NCBI RefSeq assembly: GCF_902826555.1
Contig: NZ_CADEFI010000009.1
Location: 30,146 to 94,145 of the forward strand
DNA length: 64,000 bases
Direction: 5' to 3'
Source: an uncultured Hyphomicrobium sp.
Lineage (GTDB): Bacteria; Pseudomonadota; Alphaproteobacteria; Rhizobiales; Hyphomicrobiaceae
The notes beneath the pieces were generated by a model. The model was not told the origin of the DNA and did not search any database. It saw nothing but the letters and a program-made list of their open reading frames with translations. A program made the translations under genes and the position numbers. Below are positions 17,766-25,996 of the stretch, piece by piece; positions within the stretch are counted from its first letter, which is position 1; each line of letters starts with the position of its first letter.

Positions 17766-19487
17766 ATGGATCTGTCCGCGCAGAGGTCGGCAAAGCCGCC
17801 CTCACCGACCTTCCGTGAGCTGTTCACCCCGAAGCTCGTCACGCTGCTTCGCGAGGGCTACGATGCGAGAACTCTGACCGCGGACGCCATTTCCGGCCTT
17901 ACGGTAGCGATCGTCGCACTGCCGCTCTCCATGGCCATCGCCATCGGCTCTGGACTATCGCCCGAAAAAGGCTTGTTCACAGCCATCGTCGGCGGCTTTT
18001 TGATTTCGGCTCTCGGTGGCAGCCGCTTTCAGATCGGCGGTCCGGCCGGCGCCTTCATCGTACTCATTGCCGCGATCGTCGAGCGCCAGGGCTACAATGG
18101 CCTCGTCCTTGCGACGCTCATGGCTGGCCTCATGATGATCGCAGCCGGATTTCTGAGACTTGGAACCTATATCAAATACATCCCGCTCCCGGTCACGGTG
18201 GGCTTCACCGCTGGCATCGCCGTCATCATCTTTGCCAGCCAGCTGCGAGAGCTTCTCGGCCTCCACATGGCAAGCGAGCCGGCCGCACTGGCTCCGAAGC
18301 TCACCGCCATCTGGTCGGCCCTCGGCTCGATCAACCCGGCCGCAATCGCCATCTCCGCGCTCTCCGTCGCCACCATCGTCGGCCTGCGCCGCTGGCGCCC
18401 CAAATGGCCGGGTATGTTGATTGCAGTCGGCTTGGGTGCGGTTCTGACGGCCATGCTGGGGCTCGAGATCACCACCATCGGCTCCCGCTTCGGCGACATT
18501 CCGCGCATGCTTCCCGCGCCCCACATTCCGGCGTTCGACCTGGCCAAGTTGCGAGCCGTCTTTCCGGATGCGATCGCAATCGCACTCCTGGGCTCCATCG
18601 AAAGCCTGCTCTCCGCCGTCGTCGCGGACGGCATGAGCGGCCGCCGTCATCGCTCGAACTGCGAGCTCGTTGCACAGGGCGTCGCCAACATCGCATCCGT
18701 CACCTTTGGCGGCATGTGCGCCACCGGCACCATCGCGCGCACGGCAACGAATCTCCGCGCCGGCGCCCGCACACCCGTGTCCGGCATGTTGCACGCCGCA
18801 TACCTGTTGCTCTTCCTCCTCATCGCCGCGCCGCTCGCCGCCTACATCCCGCTTGCGGCCCTCGGCGGCGTGCTCGCCGTCGTCGCCTGGAACATGGCCG
18901 AGAAGCAGGAATTCGCGAGCCTGCTTCGCTCCTCCTGGGGCGACGCCACAGTCCTTGTGGCGACCTTCCTGCTCACCATATTCGAGGACCTGACTGTCGC
19001 CATTGCGGTCGGCGTAACGCTCGGTGCGTTTCTGTTCATGCATCGCATGGCCGAAGACGTGGAGGTCGCCACCGGCAGCCCTCTCGTGGCGGAGGATGCG
19101 GCCGACGAAACCGGCGCTTCGCGGGCCAGCTACGATCCCGCCGAGTACGGCAGCGATGTTCTTGTCTACCGGATCTCAGGCGCCTTTTTCTTCGCCGCCA
19201 CGTCGTCGGTGCGTGCCGTGCTCGACCGCATCGGCGAGCATCCGAAGACCTTCGTCCTCGACTTCGACGACGTGCCGCTCGTGGACAGTACCGCCGCGAA
19301 ATCCCTCGAGGGATTCGTGCATACGCTGAGCCGTGCCGGAACGCGTGTCTACTTCACATCTGCGCGCCCTGCCGTCCGCCGGACGTTGCTTCGCGCCGGC
19401 CTGCGCACCCCGCTTGTCGCCTACGCGCCGACCATCGCCGACGCCGTCGAATCCGCACGCAAATCGTCGGCCCCGAAACAGCCGTGA
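17766..19487 (+). CDS. SulP family anion transporter with STAS domain
   Basis: The product has 573 residues. The N-terminal two thirds are membrane segments of the SLC26/SulP fold (ADAISGLTVAIVALPLSMAIAIGSGL, GGPAGAFIVLIAAIV). A STAS domain follows at about residues 455-560 (VLVYRISGAFFFAATSSVRAVL, FVLDFDDVPLVDSTAAKSLEGF). Family members carry sulfate or bicarbonate; no carbonic anhydrase or sulfate gene is nearby to decide. The ATG at 17766 follows GGAGGAGACGG. Confidence 0.93.
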   Translation: MDLSAQRSAKPPSPTFRELFTPKLVTLLREGYDARTLTADAISGLTVAIVALPLSMAIAIGSGLSPEKGLFTAIVGGFLISALGGSRFQIGGPAGAFIVLIAAIVERQGYNGLVLATLMAGLMMIAAGFLRLGTYIKYIPLPVTVGFTAGIAVIIFASQLRELLGLHMASEPAALAPKLTAIWSALGSINPAAIAISALSVATIVGLRRWRPKWPGMLIAVGLGAVLTAMLGLEITTIGSRFGDIPRMLPAPHIPAFDLAKLRAVFPDAIAIALLGSIESLLSAVVADGMSGRRHRSNCELVAQGVANIASVTFGGMCATGTIARTATNLRAGARTPVSGMLHAAYLLLFLLIAAPLAAYIPLAALGGVLAVVAWNMAEKQEFASLLRSSWGDATVLVATFLLTIFEDLTVAIAVGVTLGAFLFMHRMAEDVEVATGSPLVAEDAADETGASRASYDPAEYGSDVLVYRISGAFFFAATSSVRAVLDRIGEHPKTFVLDFDDVPLVDSTAAKSLEGFVHTLSRAGTRVYFTSARPAVRRTLLRAGLRTPLVAYAPTIADAVESARKSSAPKQP

Positions 19488-19581
19488 CGACGGACGGCAC
19501 ACGTCCGACCGATGTCGCGACGGATTAGTGCGTTCCTGACGTTCTCTCTACGGATCACCAGCGTGCTTCCGGAAAAACTTG

Positions 19582-19627
19582 TCCCGGCCAAGGCCGGGAT
19601 GGGAAACAGGGCATGGCGAAGCCATGC
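19582..19627. repeat. Two adjacent perfect hairpins
   Basis: TCCCGGCC-AA-GGCCGGGA (19582-19599) is followed by GCATGGC-GAA-GCCATGC (19611-19627). They lie between sulP and yifB. They may be a REP-like intergenic palindrome or act as a terminator for sulP. Confidence 0.5.
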
Positions 19628-19676
19628 ACCGACCATGTCCGATGAGAAGCACGCCCACATCGTCGGGGGACGTATC

Positions 19677-21233
19677 ATGTACGGCACCATCGCCACACTC
19701 GCGTTTGTCGGCGTCGAGGCGCGCGCCGTCGAGGTGCAGGTTCGCATCACCCCGGGCGCGCAGGCGTTCATGATCGTCGGCCTTCCCGACAAGGCCGTCG
19801 CCGAGAGTCGCGAGCGCGTGCGTAACGCGCTGCATGCCGTCGGCCTCGGCCTCCCCTACAAGCACATCACCGTCAATCTCGCCCCCGCCGATTTACCGAA
19901 GGAAGGCAGCCACTTCGACCTCGCCATCGTGCTGGCCCTCATGGTTGCCATGGAAGCCATCGCGCCGGACGCCATCGAACGCTACGCGGCCGTCGGCGAG
20001 CTGGCCCTCGACGGCTCGATCCGCCCAATTCCCGGCGCGCTGCCGGCCGCCATTGGCGCCAACGCGATGACCAAGGGTCTCATCTGCCCCGCCGAGTGCG
20101 GACCCGAGGCCGCCTGGGCCGGGGAGGACACCGACATTCTGGCCGCGCCGCACCTCCTCTCCCTCGTCAATCACTTCAAGGGCCTGCAGACCCTCTCTCG
20201 TCCAAAGCCGGCCCTTGACCGCGAGCGAACCGCACTCCCCGACCTCCGCGACGTACGCGGCCAGGAAAACGCCAAGCGCGCACTCGAGGTCGCCGCGGCC
20301 GGCGGACACAATCTCCTGATGATCGGCCCGCCGGGATCCGGCAAATCGATGCTCGCAGCCCGCCTGCCGTCGATCCTGCCGCCGCTGTCGCCCGAGGAGA
20401 TGCTCGACGTCTCGATGGTCCACAGCCTCGCGGGCGAGCTGATGGGCGGCAAGCTCTGCACCGAGCGCCCGTTCCGATCGCCGCACCATTCGGCAAGCAT
20501 GGCAGCACTCGTTGGCGGCGGCACGCGTCCGCGCCCCGGCGAAGCGAGCCTCGCACACCTGGGCGTGCTCTTCCTCGACGAGCTGCCCGAGTTCCAGCCC
20601 GCCGTGCTCGACGCATTGCGCCAGCCGCTTGAAACGGGCGAGCTGATCATCGCCCGCGCCAATCATCGCATCGCCTATCCGGCGCGCTTGCAGCTCGTCG
20701 CCGCCATGAACCCGTGCCGCTGCGGCGGCGGACCGGGACAAGCCTGCAAGCGCGGCCCGCGCTGCGCCGCCGACTATCAGGCGCGCATCTCGGGTCCACT
20801 CCTCGATCGCATCGATCTTCAGATCGAGGTGCCCGCCGTCTCCGCCGCCGACCTCACGTTGCCAGCGCCGAACGAAGGCAGCGACGACGTTCGCGCTCGT
20901 GTAGCGCGAGCCCGCGAGATTCAGCGCCAACGCTTCAAGATCCACGGTGCCGCAAAGCTGCGCACCAACGCCGAGTGCGTTGGACACATGCTGGAAAAAT
21001 TCGCCCAGCCCGACGATGCCGGCCTCGCTCTCATCCGCCAGGCGGCCGACACGCTGAGCCTATCGGCCCGCGGCTTTCATCGCACGCTGCGCGTGGCCCG
21101 CACCCTCGCCGATCTCGACGGCACCGAGACCGTCGCCCGCATCCACATCGCCGAGGCACTGTCCTACCGAGGGGAAACGCTGCGCCAGGAGGGGGCAACG
21201 GGCAGCAGGCAACGGGCAGCGGGGGAAAGATGA
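19677..21233 (+). CDS. yifB: YifB family magnesium-chelatase-like AAA ATPase
   Basis: The product has 518 residues: an N-terminal Lon-protease-like domain (MIVGLPDKAVAESRERVRNAL), the ChlI AAA core with Walker A GPPGSGKSMLAARLP, Walker B GVLFLDELPEF, and the RPFRSPHHSAS and MNPCRCGG motifs, then the C-terminal helical domain. It is related to ComM, a branch-migration helicase in natural transformation. I place the start at ATG 19677 (MYGTIATLAFVGVEARAVEV), the conserved N-terminus. The last 15 or so residues (QEGATGSRQRAAGER) are encoded by the repeat that starts the inserted element downstream and are not typical of the family. Confidence 0.93.
   Translation: MYGTIATLAFVGVEARAVEVQVRITPGAQAFMIVGLPDKAVAESRERVRNALHAVGLGLPYKHITVNLAPADLPKEGSHFDLAIVLALMVAMEAIAPDAIERYAAVGELALDGSIRPIPGALPAAIGANAMTKGLICPAECGPEAAWAGEDTDILAAPHLLSLVNHFKGLQTLSRPKPALDRERTALPDLRDVRGQENAKRALEVAAAGGHNLLMIGPPGSGKSMLAARLPSILPPLSPEEMLDVSMVHSLAGELMGGKLCTERPFRSPHHSASMAALVGGGTRPRPGEASLAHLGVLFLDELPEFQPAVLDALRQPLETGELIIARANHRIAYPARLQLVAAMNPCRCGGGPGQACKRGPRCAADYQARISGPLLDRIDLQIEVPAVSAADLTLPAPNEGSDDVRARVARAREIQRQRFKIHGAAKLRTNAECVGHMLEKFAQPDDAGLALIRQAADTLSLSARGFHRTLRVARTLADLDGTETVARIHIAEALSYRGETLRQEGATGSRQRAAGER
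21194..21220 (+). repeat. Left repeat pair of the element
   Basis: Two exact copies of GGCAACGGGCAGC (21194-21206 and 21208-21220), with a 14-base period. They encode the last residues of yifB and lie just before the four-helix-bundle start. Confidence 0.8.
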
Positions 21234-21604
21234 TCCAGTCTTATCGGGACTTGAGAGTCTGGCAGCTCGCGATGGATCTCGCAGAAGAGGCTTACCGAGC
21301 ATCTCGAGCGATGCCCGTTGCGGAAACCTACGGCTTTGTTTTCCCAAATTCGCCGGTCGACCGCTCCGTGCCTGCAAACATTGCCGAGGGCTACGGTCGC
21401 GAAAGCACACGCTCCTATATTCTTTTTCTAAAGACGGCACGCGGCTCACTTCGAGAGTTCGAGACCCACGTGCTCCTCGCGGAAAGAATAGGGCTACTGG
21501 CAAACAACGAAGCGCAAGCACTCGTGAAAAACGCCGAAACACTCGGAAAAATGCTCTACGCGCTGATACGATCCCTCAACAAAATAAAGCCGGCCGCCCC
21601 ATAA
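21230..21604 (+). CDS. Four-helix-bundle protein (23S rRNA IVS family)
   Basis: The product has 124 residues. It starts YRDLRVWQLAMDLAEEAYR and contains PANIAEGYGRESTRSYILFL and the FETHVLLAERIGLL stretch, the hallmarks of the TIGR02436/S23 four-helix-bundle family. Homologues are encoded by intervening sequences in 23S rRNA genes and are structurally akin to the Avd protein of diversity-generating retroelements. The start codon overlaps the yifB stop (ATGA), with GGGGGAAAG acting as ribosome binding site inside the repeat. Its biochemical role is unknown. Confidence 0.88.
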   Translation: MIQSYRDLRVWQLAMDLAEEAYRASRAMPVAETYGFVFPNSPVDRSVPANIAEGYGRESTRSYILFLKTARGSLREFETHVLLAERIGLLANNEAQALVKNAETLGKMLYALIRSLNKIKPAAP

Positions 21605-21634
21605 AGGCGACCGGCCAAACCCAAACTGCTTCCT

Positions 21635-21661
21635 GTTGCCCGTTGCCGGCTGCCTGTTGCC
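21635..21661 (-). repeat. Right repeat pair of the element
   Basis: Two copies of the left unit in inverted orientation, each with one change: GTTGCCCGTTGCC (21635-21647) and GCTGCCTGTTGCC (21649-21661), with the same 14-base period. The pair ends 9 bases before the folD stop codon. Confidence 0.8.
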
Positions 21662-21670
21662 CGCTGCCTA

Positions 21671-22540
21671 CTAGATCCCGTACTGGATCTTCGCTGCCGT
21701 CACCGTGTTTTGCAGCAGGCACGCGATCGTCATCGGGCCGACGCCGCCCGGAACCGGCGTGATGGCACCGGCCACCTCCGCGCACTCGGCATAGGCCACG
21801 TCGCCGACCAGCTTGGTCTTGCCGTTCTCGCCCGGCACGCGATTGATGCCGACATCGATCACCACGGCACCCGGCTTGATCCAGTCGCGCTTCACCATTT
21901 CAGGAATACCAACGGCGGCGACAAGGAGATCCGCGCCACGGCAAACCGCCGGGAGGTCTTTCGTCTTCGAATGCGCAATCGTCACCGTGCAGCTCTCGCG
22001 CAAGAGCAGGGCCGCCATCGGCTTGCCGACGATATTCGAGCGGCCGATGACGACGGCGTTCACGCCCTTGAGATCCGGGATCACCTTTTTGGCGAGGATG
22101 GCGGAGCCCGTCGGTGTGCAAGGCACCAGCGTCCGCTCACCGATCCACAGCCGTCCGACATTGGTCGGATGGAAGCCGTCCACGTCCTTGTCCGGGTCGA
22201 TCGAGTTCAAGACCTTCTCGGCGTTGACATGCTTCGGCAGCGGCAACTGCACCAGGATGCCATTGACGTTCTTGTTGGCGTTGAGGCGCTGCACGAGCGC
22301 CAGGATGTCGTACTCGGAGGTATCCGCCGGCAGCTTGTACTCGAACGACTGCATGCCGCACTCGACGGTCTGCGCCGCCTTGTTCTTGACGTACACCTTG
22401 CTCGCCGGATCCTCGCCGACGAGAACGACGGCCAGGCCGGGCGTCAGGCCATGGCTCGCCTGGAGCGCCTTGACATCGGCCGCCACCTGCGCGCGGACTT
22501 CGGCTGCGATGGCCTTGCCATCGATGATCTGGGCTGCCAT
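21671..22540 (-). CDS. folD: Bifunctional methylenetetrahydrofolate dehydrogenase/cyclohydrolase
   Basis: FolD interconverts methylene-, methenyl- and formyl-tetrahydrofolate. The 289 residues show the family signatures: [18 protein letters not shown] with the catalytic Lys, [39 protein letters not shown] and the C-terminal [20 protein letters not shown]. Length is normal. It shares orientation with the DUF167 and yggT genes upstream. Confidence 0.97.
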   Translation of the reverse strand: MAAQIIDGKAIAAEVRAQVAADVKALQASHGLTPGLAVVLVGEDPASKVYVKNKAAQTVECGMQSFEYKLPADTSEYDILALVQRLNANKNVNGILVQLPLPKHVNAEKVLNSIDPDKDVDGFHPTNVGRLWIGERTLVPCTPTGSAILAKKVIPDLKGVNAVVIGRSNIVGKPMAALLLRESCTVTIAHSKTKDLPAVCRGADLLVAAVGIPEMVKRDWIKPGAVVIDVGINRVPGENGKTKLVGDVAYAECAEVAGAITPVPGGVGPMTIACLLQNTVTAAKIQYGI

Positions 22541-22581
22541 GGGCTCTCCCTCCTATTTTCTTCGTTGCGTCTTCGTTGTCG

Positions 22582-22929
22582 TCACGTGAGGCCGGCCAGC
22601 CGCTCCGCCAGCCTTGCCTCGATCTCTTCCGTGTTGCCGGTGATTTCGACTGACTTCACCCGCGACTTCCCGCCCTTGGCGAGGCGCAAGCGGCCCTGCC
22701 CGACGCCCAGCCAGCCGGCCAGAAGCTTGAGCAGCGCTGCGTTGGCTTCGCCCTCTGAAGGCACCGCGCGCACCCGCGCCTTGAAGGCGGCCCCCTCTGC
22801 CGTCTCCTCGATACCGTCGATGGCATCTTTGGACGATTTTGGCGTCAGCCGCACGCGCACGATGACGCACGCGCCACCATGCCGCCAGGGCACGGAGACG
22901 GGCGCCGCCGGGGACTTGACCGCCGCCAT
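22582..22929 (-). CDS. DUF167 (YggU) family protein
   Basis: The product has 115 residues. The motif RLTPKSSKDAIDGIEE, then VRAVPSEGEANAALLKLLAGWLGVG and ITGN identify DUF167. It directly follows yggT, with 2 bp between the yggT stop and this ATG. The yggT-yggU pair is conserved across many proteobacteria. The function is unknown. A GTG two codons upstream at 22935 is possible. Confidence 0.9.
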   Translation of the reverse strand: MAAVKSPAAPVSVPWRHGGACVIVRVRLTPKSSKDAIDGIEETAEGAAFKARVRAVPSEGEANAALLKLLAGWLGVGQGRLRLAKGGKSRVKSVEITGNTEEIEARLAERLAGLT

Positions 22930-22931
22930 CG

Positions 22932-23222
22932 TCACACGAACAGCTTGGCGATGTTGGGAAGCACGACGCTCTGCACGAAGAAGCAGCCGAGCAGCAGCAC
23001 CAGCGGCGAGAAATCGATGCCGCCGAAGTCGGGCAGTGCATTGCGGATCGGTCTGAGCAATGGCTCTGTCACCGCGCCGAGGGCCTGCGCCAACGCACCG
23101 ACGAAGCGGTTGTAGGGGTTAACGACGCCGAACGCCATCAGCCACGAGAGAATGACCGAGGCCAGGATGATGTAGACGTAGAGGTCTATGAGATAGCTGA
23201 TAAATCCGAGCAGCTCGATCAT
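22932..23222 (-). CDS. yggT: YggT family membrane protein
   Basis: The product has 96 residues with two membrane segments: residues 3-28 (LIDLYVYIILASVILSWLMAF) and about 68-92 (LVLLLGCFFVQSVVLPNI). The intervening VTEPLLRPIRNALPDFGGIDFSP is the YggT signature. The family has been linked to osmotic shock tolerance and cell division. I take ATG 23222 (MIELLGF); upstream codons in frame encode an Arg-rich non-family sequence. Confidence 0.92.
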   Translation of the reverse strand: MIELLGFISYLIDLYVYIILASVILSWLMAFGVVNPYNRFVGALAQALGAVTEPLLRPIRNALPDFGGIDFSPLVLLLGCFFVQSVVLPNIAKLFV

Positions 23223-23383
23223 GCGCGCCAAATCCTTGGGTGCTTGGGAAATGCCTGTCCGACGTGTAGCCGTTGGGGCGCCGGGCAGCAAGACGCGGCA
23301 CGCGCCGACGCACATGCGGCGCGCGCCAAAACACCGGAACGGCGCCGCCGGGCGGGATCGGCCGGTCTGAAGACCCCGCTTTC

Positions 23384-23412
23384 TTGACAACCCGGAAGCG
23401 CGGACGGTAAAT
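23384..23412 (+). promoter_or_regulatory. Candidate promoter of tRNA-Ala
   Basis: A perfect -35 TTGACA at 23384 is followed 17 bases later by GTAAAT, a poor -10. It is about 70 bp before the tRNA on the same strand. The -35 match is strong, the -10 weak. Confidence 0.4.
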
Positions 23413-23480
23413 GCCGGCACCTTGGGCAGCGGTCTCGCCGGACATCTCGCTGGCACCCGGACGCCCAAGTCCCATGGTTA

Positions 23481-23556
23481 GGGGCCGTAGCTCATCTGGG
23501 AGAGCGCCGCAATCGCACTGCGGAGGTAGTCGGTTCGATCCCGATCGGCTCCACCA
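23481..23556 (+). tRNA. tRNA-Ala (anticodon CGC)
   Basis: A 76-nt tRNA with encoded CCA. The acceptor GGGGCCG pairs with CGGCTCC (one G-T pair). The anticodon stem CCGCA/TGCGG encloses ATCGCAC, giving anticodon CGC, which reads GCG alanine codons. The D-arm (GCTCATCTGGGAGAGC) and T-arm (TTCGATC loop) are normal. Confidence 0.95.
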
Positions 23557-23557
23557 A

Positions 23558-23956
23558 TTAAATCAGCAAGTTAGATATATCCTCGCTAACCGCTTCAGTC
23601 GCTCGCGCCGCGTCGGCGGGCGCGCCGAGGCAGATGCCGAGCGCGAGCAGCGTCATTAGCAGACCCGCCAAGAGCAGCAATCCGGGGAACACGAACATCG
23701 CTCCGGCCGTAGCATCGTAAGCCTGCTCGGGACGAACCGGATCGATCCGCACGGTCATCAGAGATCCCACCGGGTTCCTGACCCATCCTTCGCGTGTGTA
23801 TTGCCTGTCGAGCCTCGCACAGATGCTATGCCCATCGGCGGCGGTGTACCGGACGTACGGAGTGGCGGTAGACGCAACTTTGCTGCCCAGCGCCTGGGCC
23901 AGCCAGAACCTCGCACCCGCCGGCGGCGACGGGCGGGACCGGCCTACTGATCCAGA
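23558..23956 (-). pseudogene. 5'-truncated DUF3592 gene remnant
   Basis: On the minus strand a frame runs from a stop at 23957-23959 down to a TAA at 23558. It reads ...PYVRYTAADGHS, NPVGSLMTVRIDPVRPEQAYD, then a hydrophobic segment FPGLLLLAGLLMTLLALGI. This matches the DUF3592 pattern (extracellular beta domain, V-G-x-x-V-x-V-DP-x-x-P, C-terminal membrane helix). No ATG, GTG or TTG occurs before 23770 in the homologous part, and the usual first membrane helix is missing, so the gene looks decapitated. A short protein from the GTG at 23770 or ATG at 23758 could still be made. Its stop lies one base from the tRNA 3' end. Confidence 0.6.
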
Positions 23957-23960
23957 TCAA
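23947..23960. promoter_or_regulatory. FNR/FixK-type box
   Basis: Read on the minus strand the site is TTGAT-CTGG-ATCAG, nine of ten matches to TTGAT-N4-ATCAA. It lies 128 bp before the CBS gene, whose cluster encodes a cytochrome c, in keeping with oxygen control. It overlaps the upstream limit of the DUF3592 remnant. Confidence 0.55.
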
Positions 23961-24087
23961 CGCCGGCCCATCCCACCGATGTATTTTTCATCATGCACCG
24001 GGACAGCGACTGAGACCACGCGCGGCAACGGAACGAACAAAAGGCACTCCCGGGCAAGAAAAACAACCCGCAGCGGAGAGGAAGCTC

Positions 24088-24507
24088 ATGATCAACCGCA
24101 GGCTCGCCTACATCATCAGGGATCAGGAGCCGATTCTCCTGCGCGGAACCGACACCGTGCAGGAGGCCAGCAAAGCTATGCGCGAGCGGCACATCGGTTC
24201 CGTGCTCGTCATCGACGAGCATGAGCATCTGATCGGAATCTTCACCGGCAGAGATGCGTTGAAGCTGCTCGCCAAGGGACAAGGCGGAGATGTCCCGCTT
24301 GCGCAAGCGATGACGCCGCATCCGGTGACCATATCGCCGGATCAGAAGGCCATCGATGCTCTGCGCGCCATGAGCGACGGCGGCTTCCGTCATATCCCGG
24401 TCGTCGAGCGCGGCCACATCTGGGGCATCGTCTCCCGTGCTGACTTCAAAGGCCAGGAGATCGATCGCCTGGACGAGGAAGAGGGATTGGCGGAGCGCAT
24501 CCGCTGA
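24088..24507 (+). CDS. Two-CBS-domain protein
   Basis: The product has 139 residues with two CBS motifs: DTVQEASKAMRERHIGSVLVIDEHEHLIGIFTGRD and the second around QKAIDALRAMSDGGFRHIPVVERGHIWGIVSRAD. The pair forms a Bateman module that usually binds adenosyl nucleotides. No catalytic domain is attached, so it acts alone or on a partner. GAGAGGAAGC precedes the ATG. It is 16 bp before a cytochrome c gene, suggesting co-transcription and a respiratory role. Confidence 0.9.
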   Translation: MINRRLAYIIRDQEPILLRGTDTVQEASKAMRERHIGSVLVIDEHEHLIGIFTGRDALKLLAKGQGGDVPLAQAMTPHPVTISPDQKAIDALRAMSDGGFRHIPVVERGHIWGIVSRADFKGQEIDRLDEEEGLAERIR

Positions 24508-24523
24508 GCAAGGAGAAGCAGTA

Positions 24524-24874
24524 ATGACGATTCCGCGCGCCATGGCGTTCACGGCAGCGTTGACGCTGGTGTCGACGGCAAGCTTTGCCGGACCCGCGAC
24601 GCCAAAACCAGATCCTGCAAAGGGCCGGACTTTGGCAGAGCGTGTTTGCGTCGCATGTCATGCGATTTCGAAAACCCCCGCTTCGACGGTCGCCAGCGAG
24701 GTGCCGAGCTTTCCCGCAATCGCCAACAAGCCCGGCCAGTCGATGGAAGCAATCGCCGGACGCATCGTCATCCCCCATCCTCCCATGCCCGCCATCGCCC
24801 TGACGCGCGAGGAGATCGTCAATGTCGTCGCTTACATCATGACGTTCAAAGACGCCCCGGAAACGAACCCATAG
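24524..24874 (+). CDS. Small periplasmic c-type cytochrome
   Basis: The product has 116 residues. A signal peptide ends ASFAG. A single haem-binding CVACH follows at about residue 42 in the context LAERVCVACHAIS, and a Met ligand probably lies in HPPMPAIALTREE. The C-terminal EEIVNVVAYIMTF helix is typical of class I cytochrome c. AAGGAGAAGCAGTA precedes the ATG. It is clustered with the CBS and YdcH genes and near the Cyo oxidase, but Cyo takes electrons from quinol, so a direct link is not implied. Confidence 0.9.
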   Translation: MTIPRAMAFTAALTLVSTASFAGPATPKPDPAKGRTLAERVCVACHAISKTPASTVASEVPSFPAIANKPGQSMEAIAGRIVIPHPPMPAIALTREEIVNVVAYIMTFKDAPETNP

Positions 24875-24929
24875 GCCGCGCCGCTTTGCACAGGCGAGGC
24901 CTCTCCCATCAGCAAGACATGGAGCACCG

Positions 24930-25166
24930 ATGTCCAACACGCCGCACACGCTATCTGAAGAATTCCCAGGCCAGGCCGAAACCATTCACAAGCTCAAGGT
25001 GACAGATCCCCATTTCGCACAGCTGCTCAAGGATTACGACGACGTGAACGACCAAGTGCATCTGGCGGAAACCAACGTCCGCCCGATGCATCAGTTCGAG
25101 GAGGAAAAGCTGCGTAAACGTCGGCTTCAGATCAAGGACGCGATCGCCAAGGCACTGTCCGGCTGA
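24930..25166 (+). CDS. YdcH/DUF465 family small protein
   Basis: The product has 78 residues and is mostly helical. The segment HKLKVTDPHFAQLLKDYDDVNDQVHLAE and the later EEEKLRKRRLQIKDAIAKAL are the DUF465 signature. It is soluble and probably coiled-coil. The function is unknown. It converges with the SURF1 gene, 13 bp apart. Confidence 0.88.
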   Translation: MSNTPHTLSEEFPGQAETIHKLKVTDPHFAQLLKDYDDVNDQVHLAETNVRPMHQFEEEKLRKRRLQIKDAIAKALSG

Positions 25167-25179
25167 GGCGGCACCGGCC

Positions 25180-25956
25180 TTACGATGCGGGATCGGAGTG
25201 CTCCGCGCTGGATGTCGCGAGAAACTCCGTGCGCACCACGTAAAATGCGCCGATCGCAGCCATAACGGCCAGCGCAAACCACGTCAGGGCATAAATGAGG
25301 TGGCTGTTCGAGAAGTGGACGCGCGTCAGTCCACCGAGCGGCCAGCCGCCCCTGTTCGGCGTCGCGTCCGCGTCGACAAAAAAAGGAGCGACGGCCGCGA
25401 GACTTCCCGCCGTGCCGATCTCGATCGGATCGCGGCGATACCAGCGATCCGCGACGGGATCGTTCTTGCGCAAAATCCAGCTATCCCGCTCCGAGATCCT
25501 GAGCAGGCCAACGACCGTCGCCGGTCCTTCGATTTGGCCCGCCGCGCGCACCGAGGCATCCCGCATCTCGTTCGGCACGAACCCGCGATTGACGATCACG
25601 GTAGTCCCGTCCTGCCGCACGAGGGGAGTCATCACCCAATAGCCAGGCCCGCGCTCGGTCGAGGCAACGACGCGCACTTCCTTGTCGTGGAGAAAAATCC
25701 CATCGAGCCGTACGCGGATATACTCGTCATGAGATGCATTGATCTCGGACCAGCGTTCCGGCCCCGGCGCCGACACTGGCTCCGCATGGACACGCGCATC
25801 CACGCGCTCGATCAGGTCGAGCTTCCACGCCAGCCGTTGCACCTGCCAGACGCCGAGCCCCGCGAAAGCCGCCGCTACGGAAATGAGGGCAAACAGCAGG
25901 ATCCATCGCCGCACCGGCGAGCGGCGGACGGCTATGTCTCGCCCGGTGCCCGTCAT
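25180..25956 (-). CDS. SURF1 family oxidase assembly protein
   Basis: The product has 258 residues with an N-terminal helix (WILLFALISVAAAFAGLGVWQVQRL) and a C-terminal helix (LIYALTWFALAVMAAIGAFYVV). The family motifs GVWQVQRLAWKLDLIERVDARV, GPGYWVMTPLV and IVNRGFVP are present. SURF1 aids haem insertion into haem-copper oxidases. It is the last gene after cyoD, so it likely serves this bo-type oxidase. Confidence 0.93.
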   Translation of the reverse strand: MTGTGRDIAVRRSPVRRWILLFALISVAAAFAGLGVWQVQRLAWKLDLIERVDARVHAEPVSAPGPERWSEINASHDEYIRVRLDGIFLHDKEVRVVASTERGPGYWVMTPLVRQDGTTVIVNRGFVPNEMRDASVRAAGQIEGPATVVGLLRISERDSWILRKNDPVADRWYRRDPIEIGTAGSLAAVAPFFVDADATPNRGGWPLGGLTRVHFSNSHLIYALTWFALAVMAAIGAFYVVRTEFLATSSAEHSDPAS

Positions 25957-25996
25957 CCAACCGCACTCCTCGGCAGCGCAGGCGACAGGCCGCCCG

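Larger units (their letters stand above)
21191..21668 (+). mobile_element. Putative small element carrying a four-helix-bundle gene
   Basis: About 478 bp is bounded by G/C-rich repeat pairs in opposite orientation and holds one gene. It sits exactly between the 3' end of yifB and the 3' end of folD and has altered the yifB tail. Family context (homologues are encoded by intervening sequences within 23S rRNA genes of Leptospira and Coxiella) suggests mobility; no transposase is present. Confidence 0.5.
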
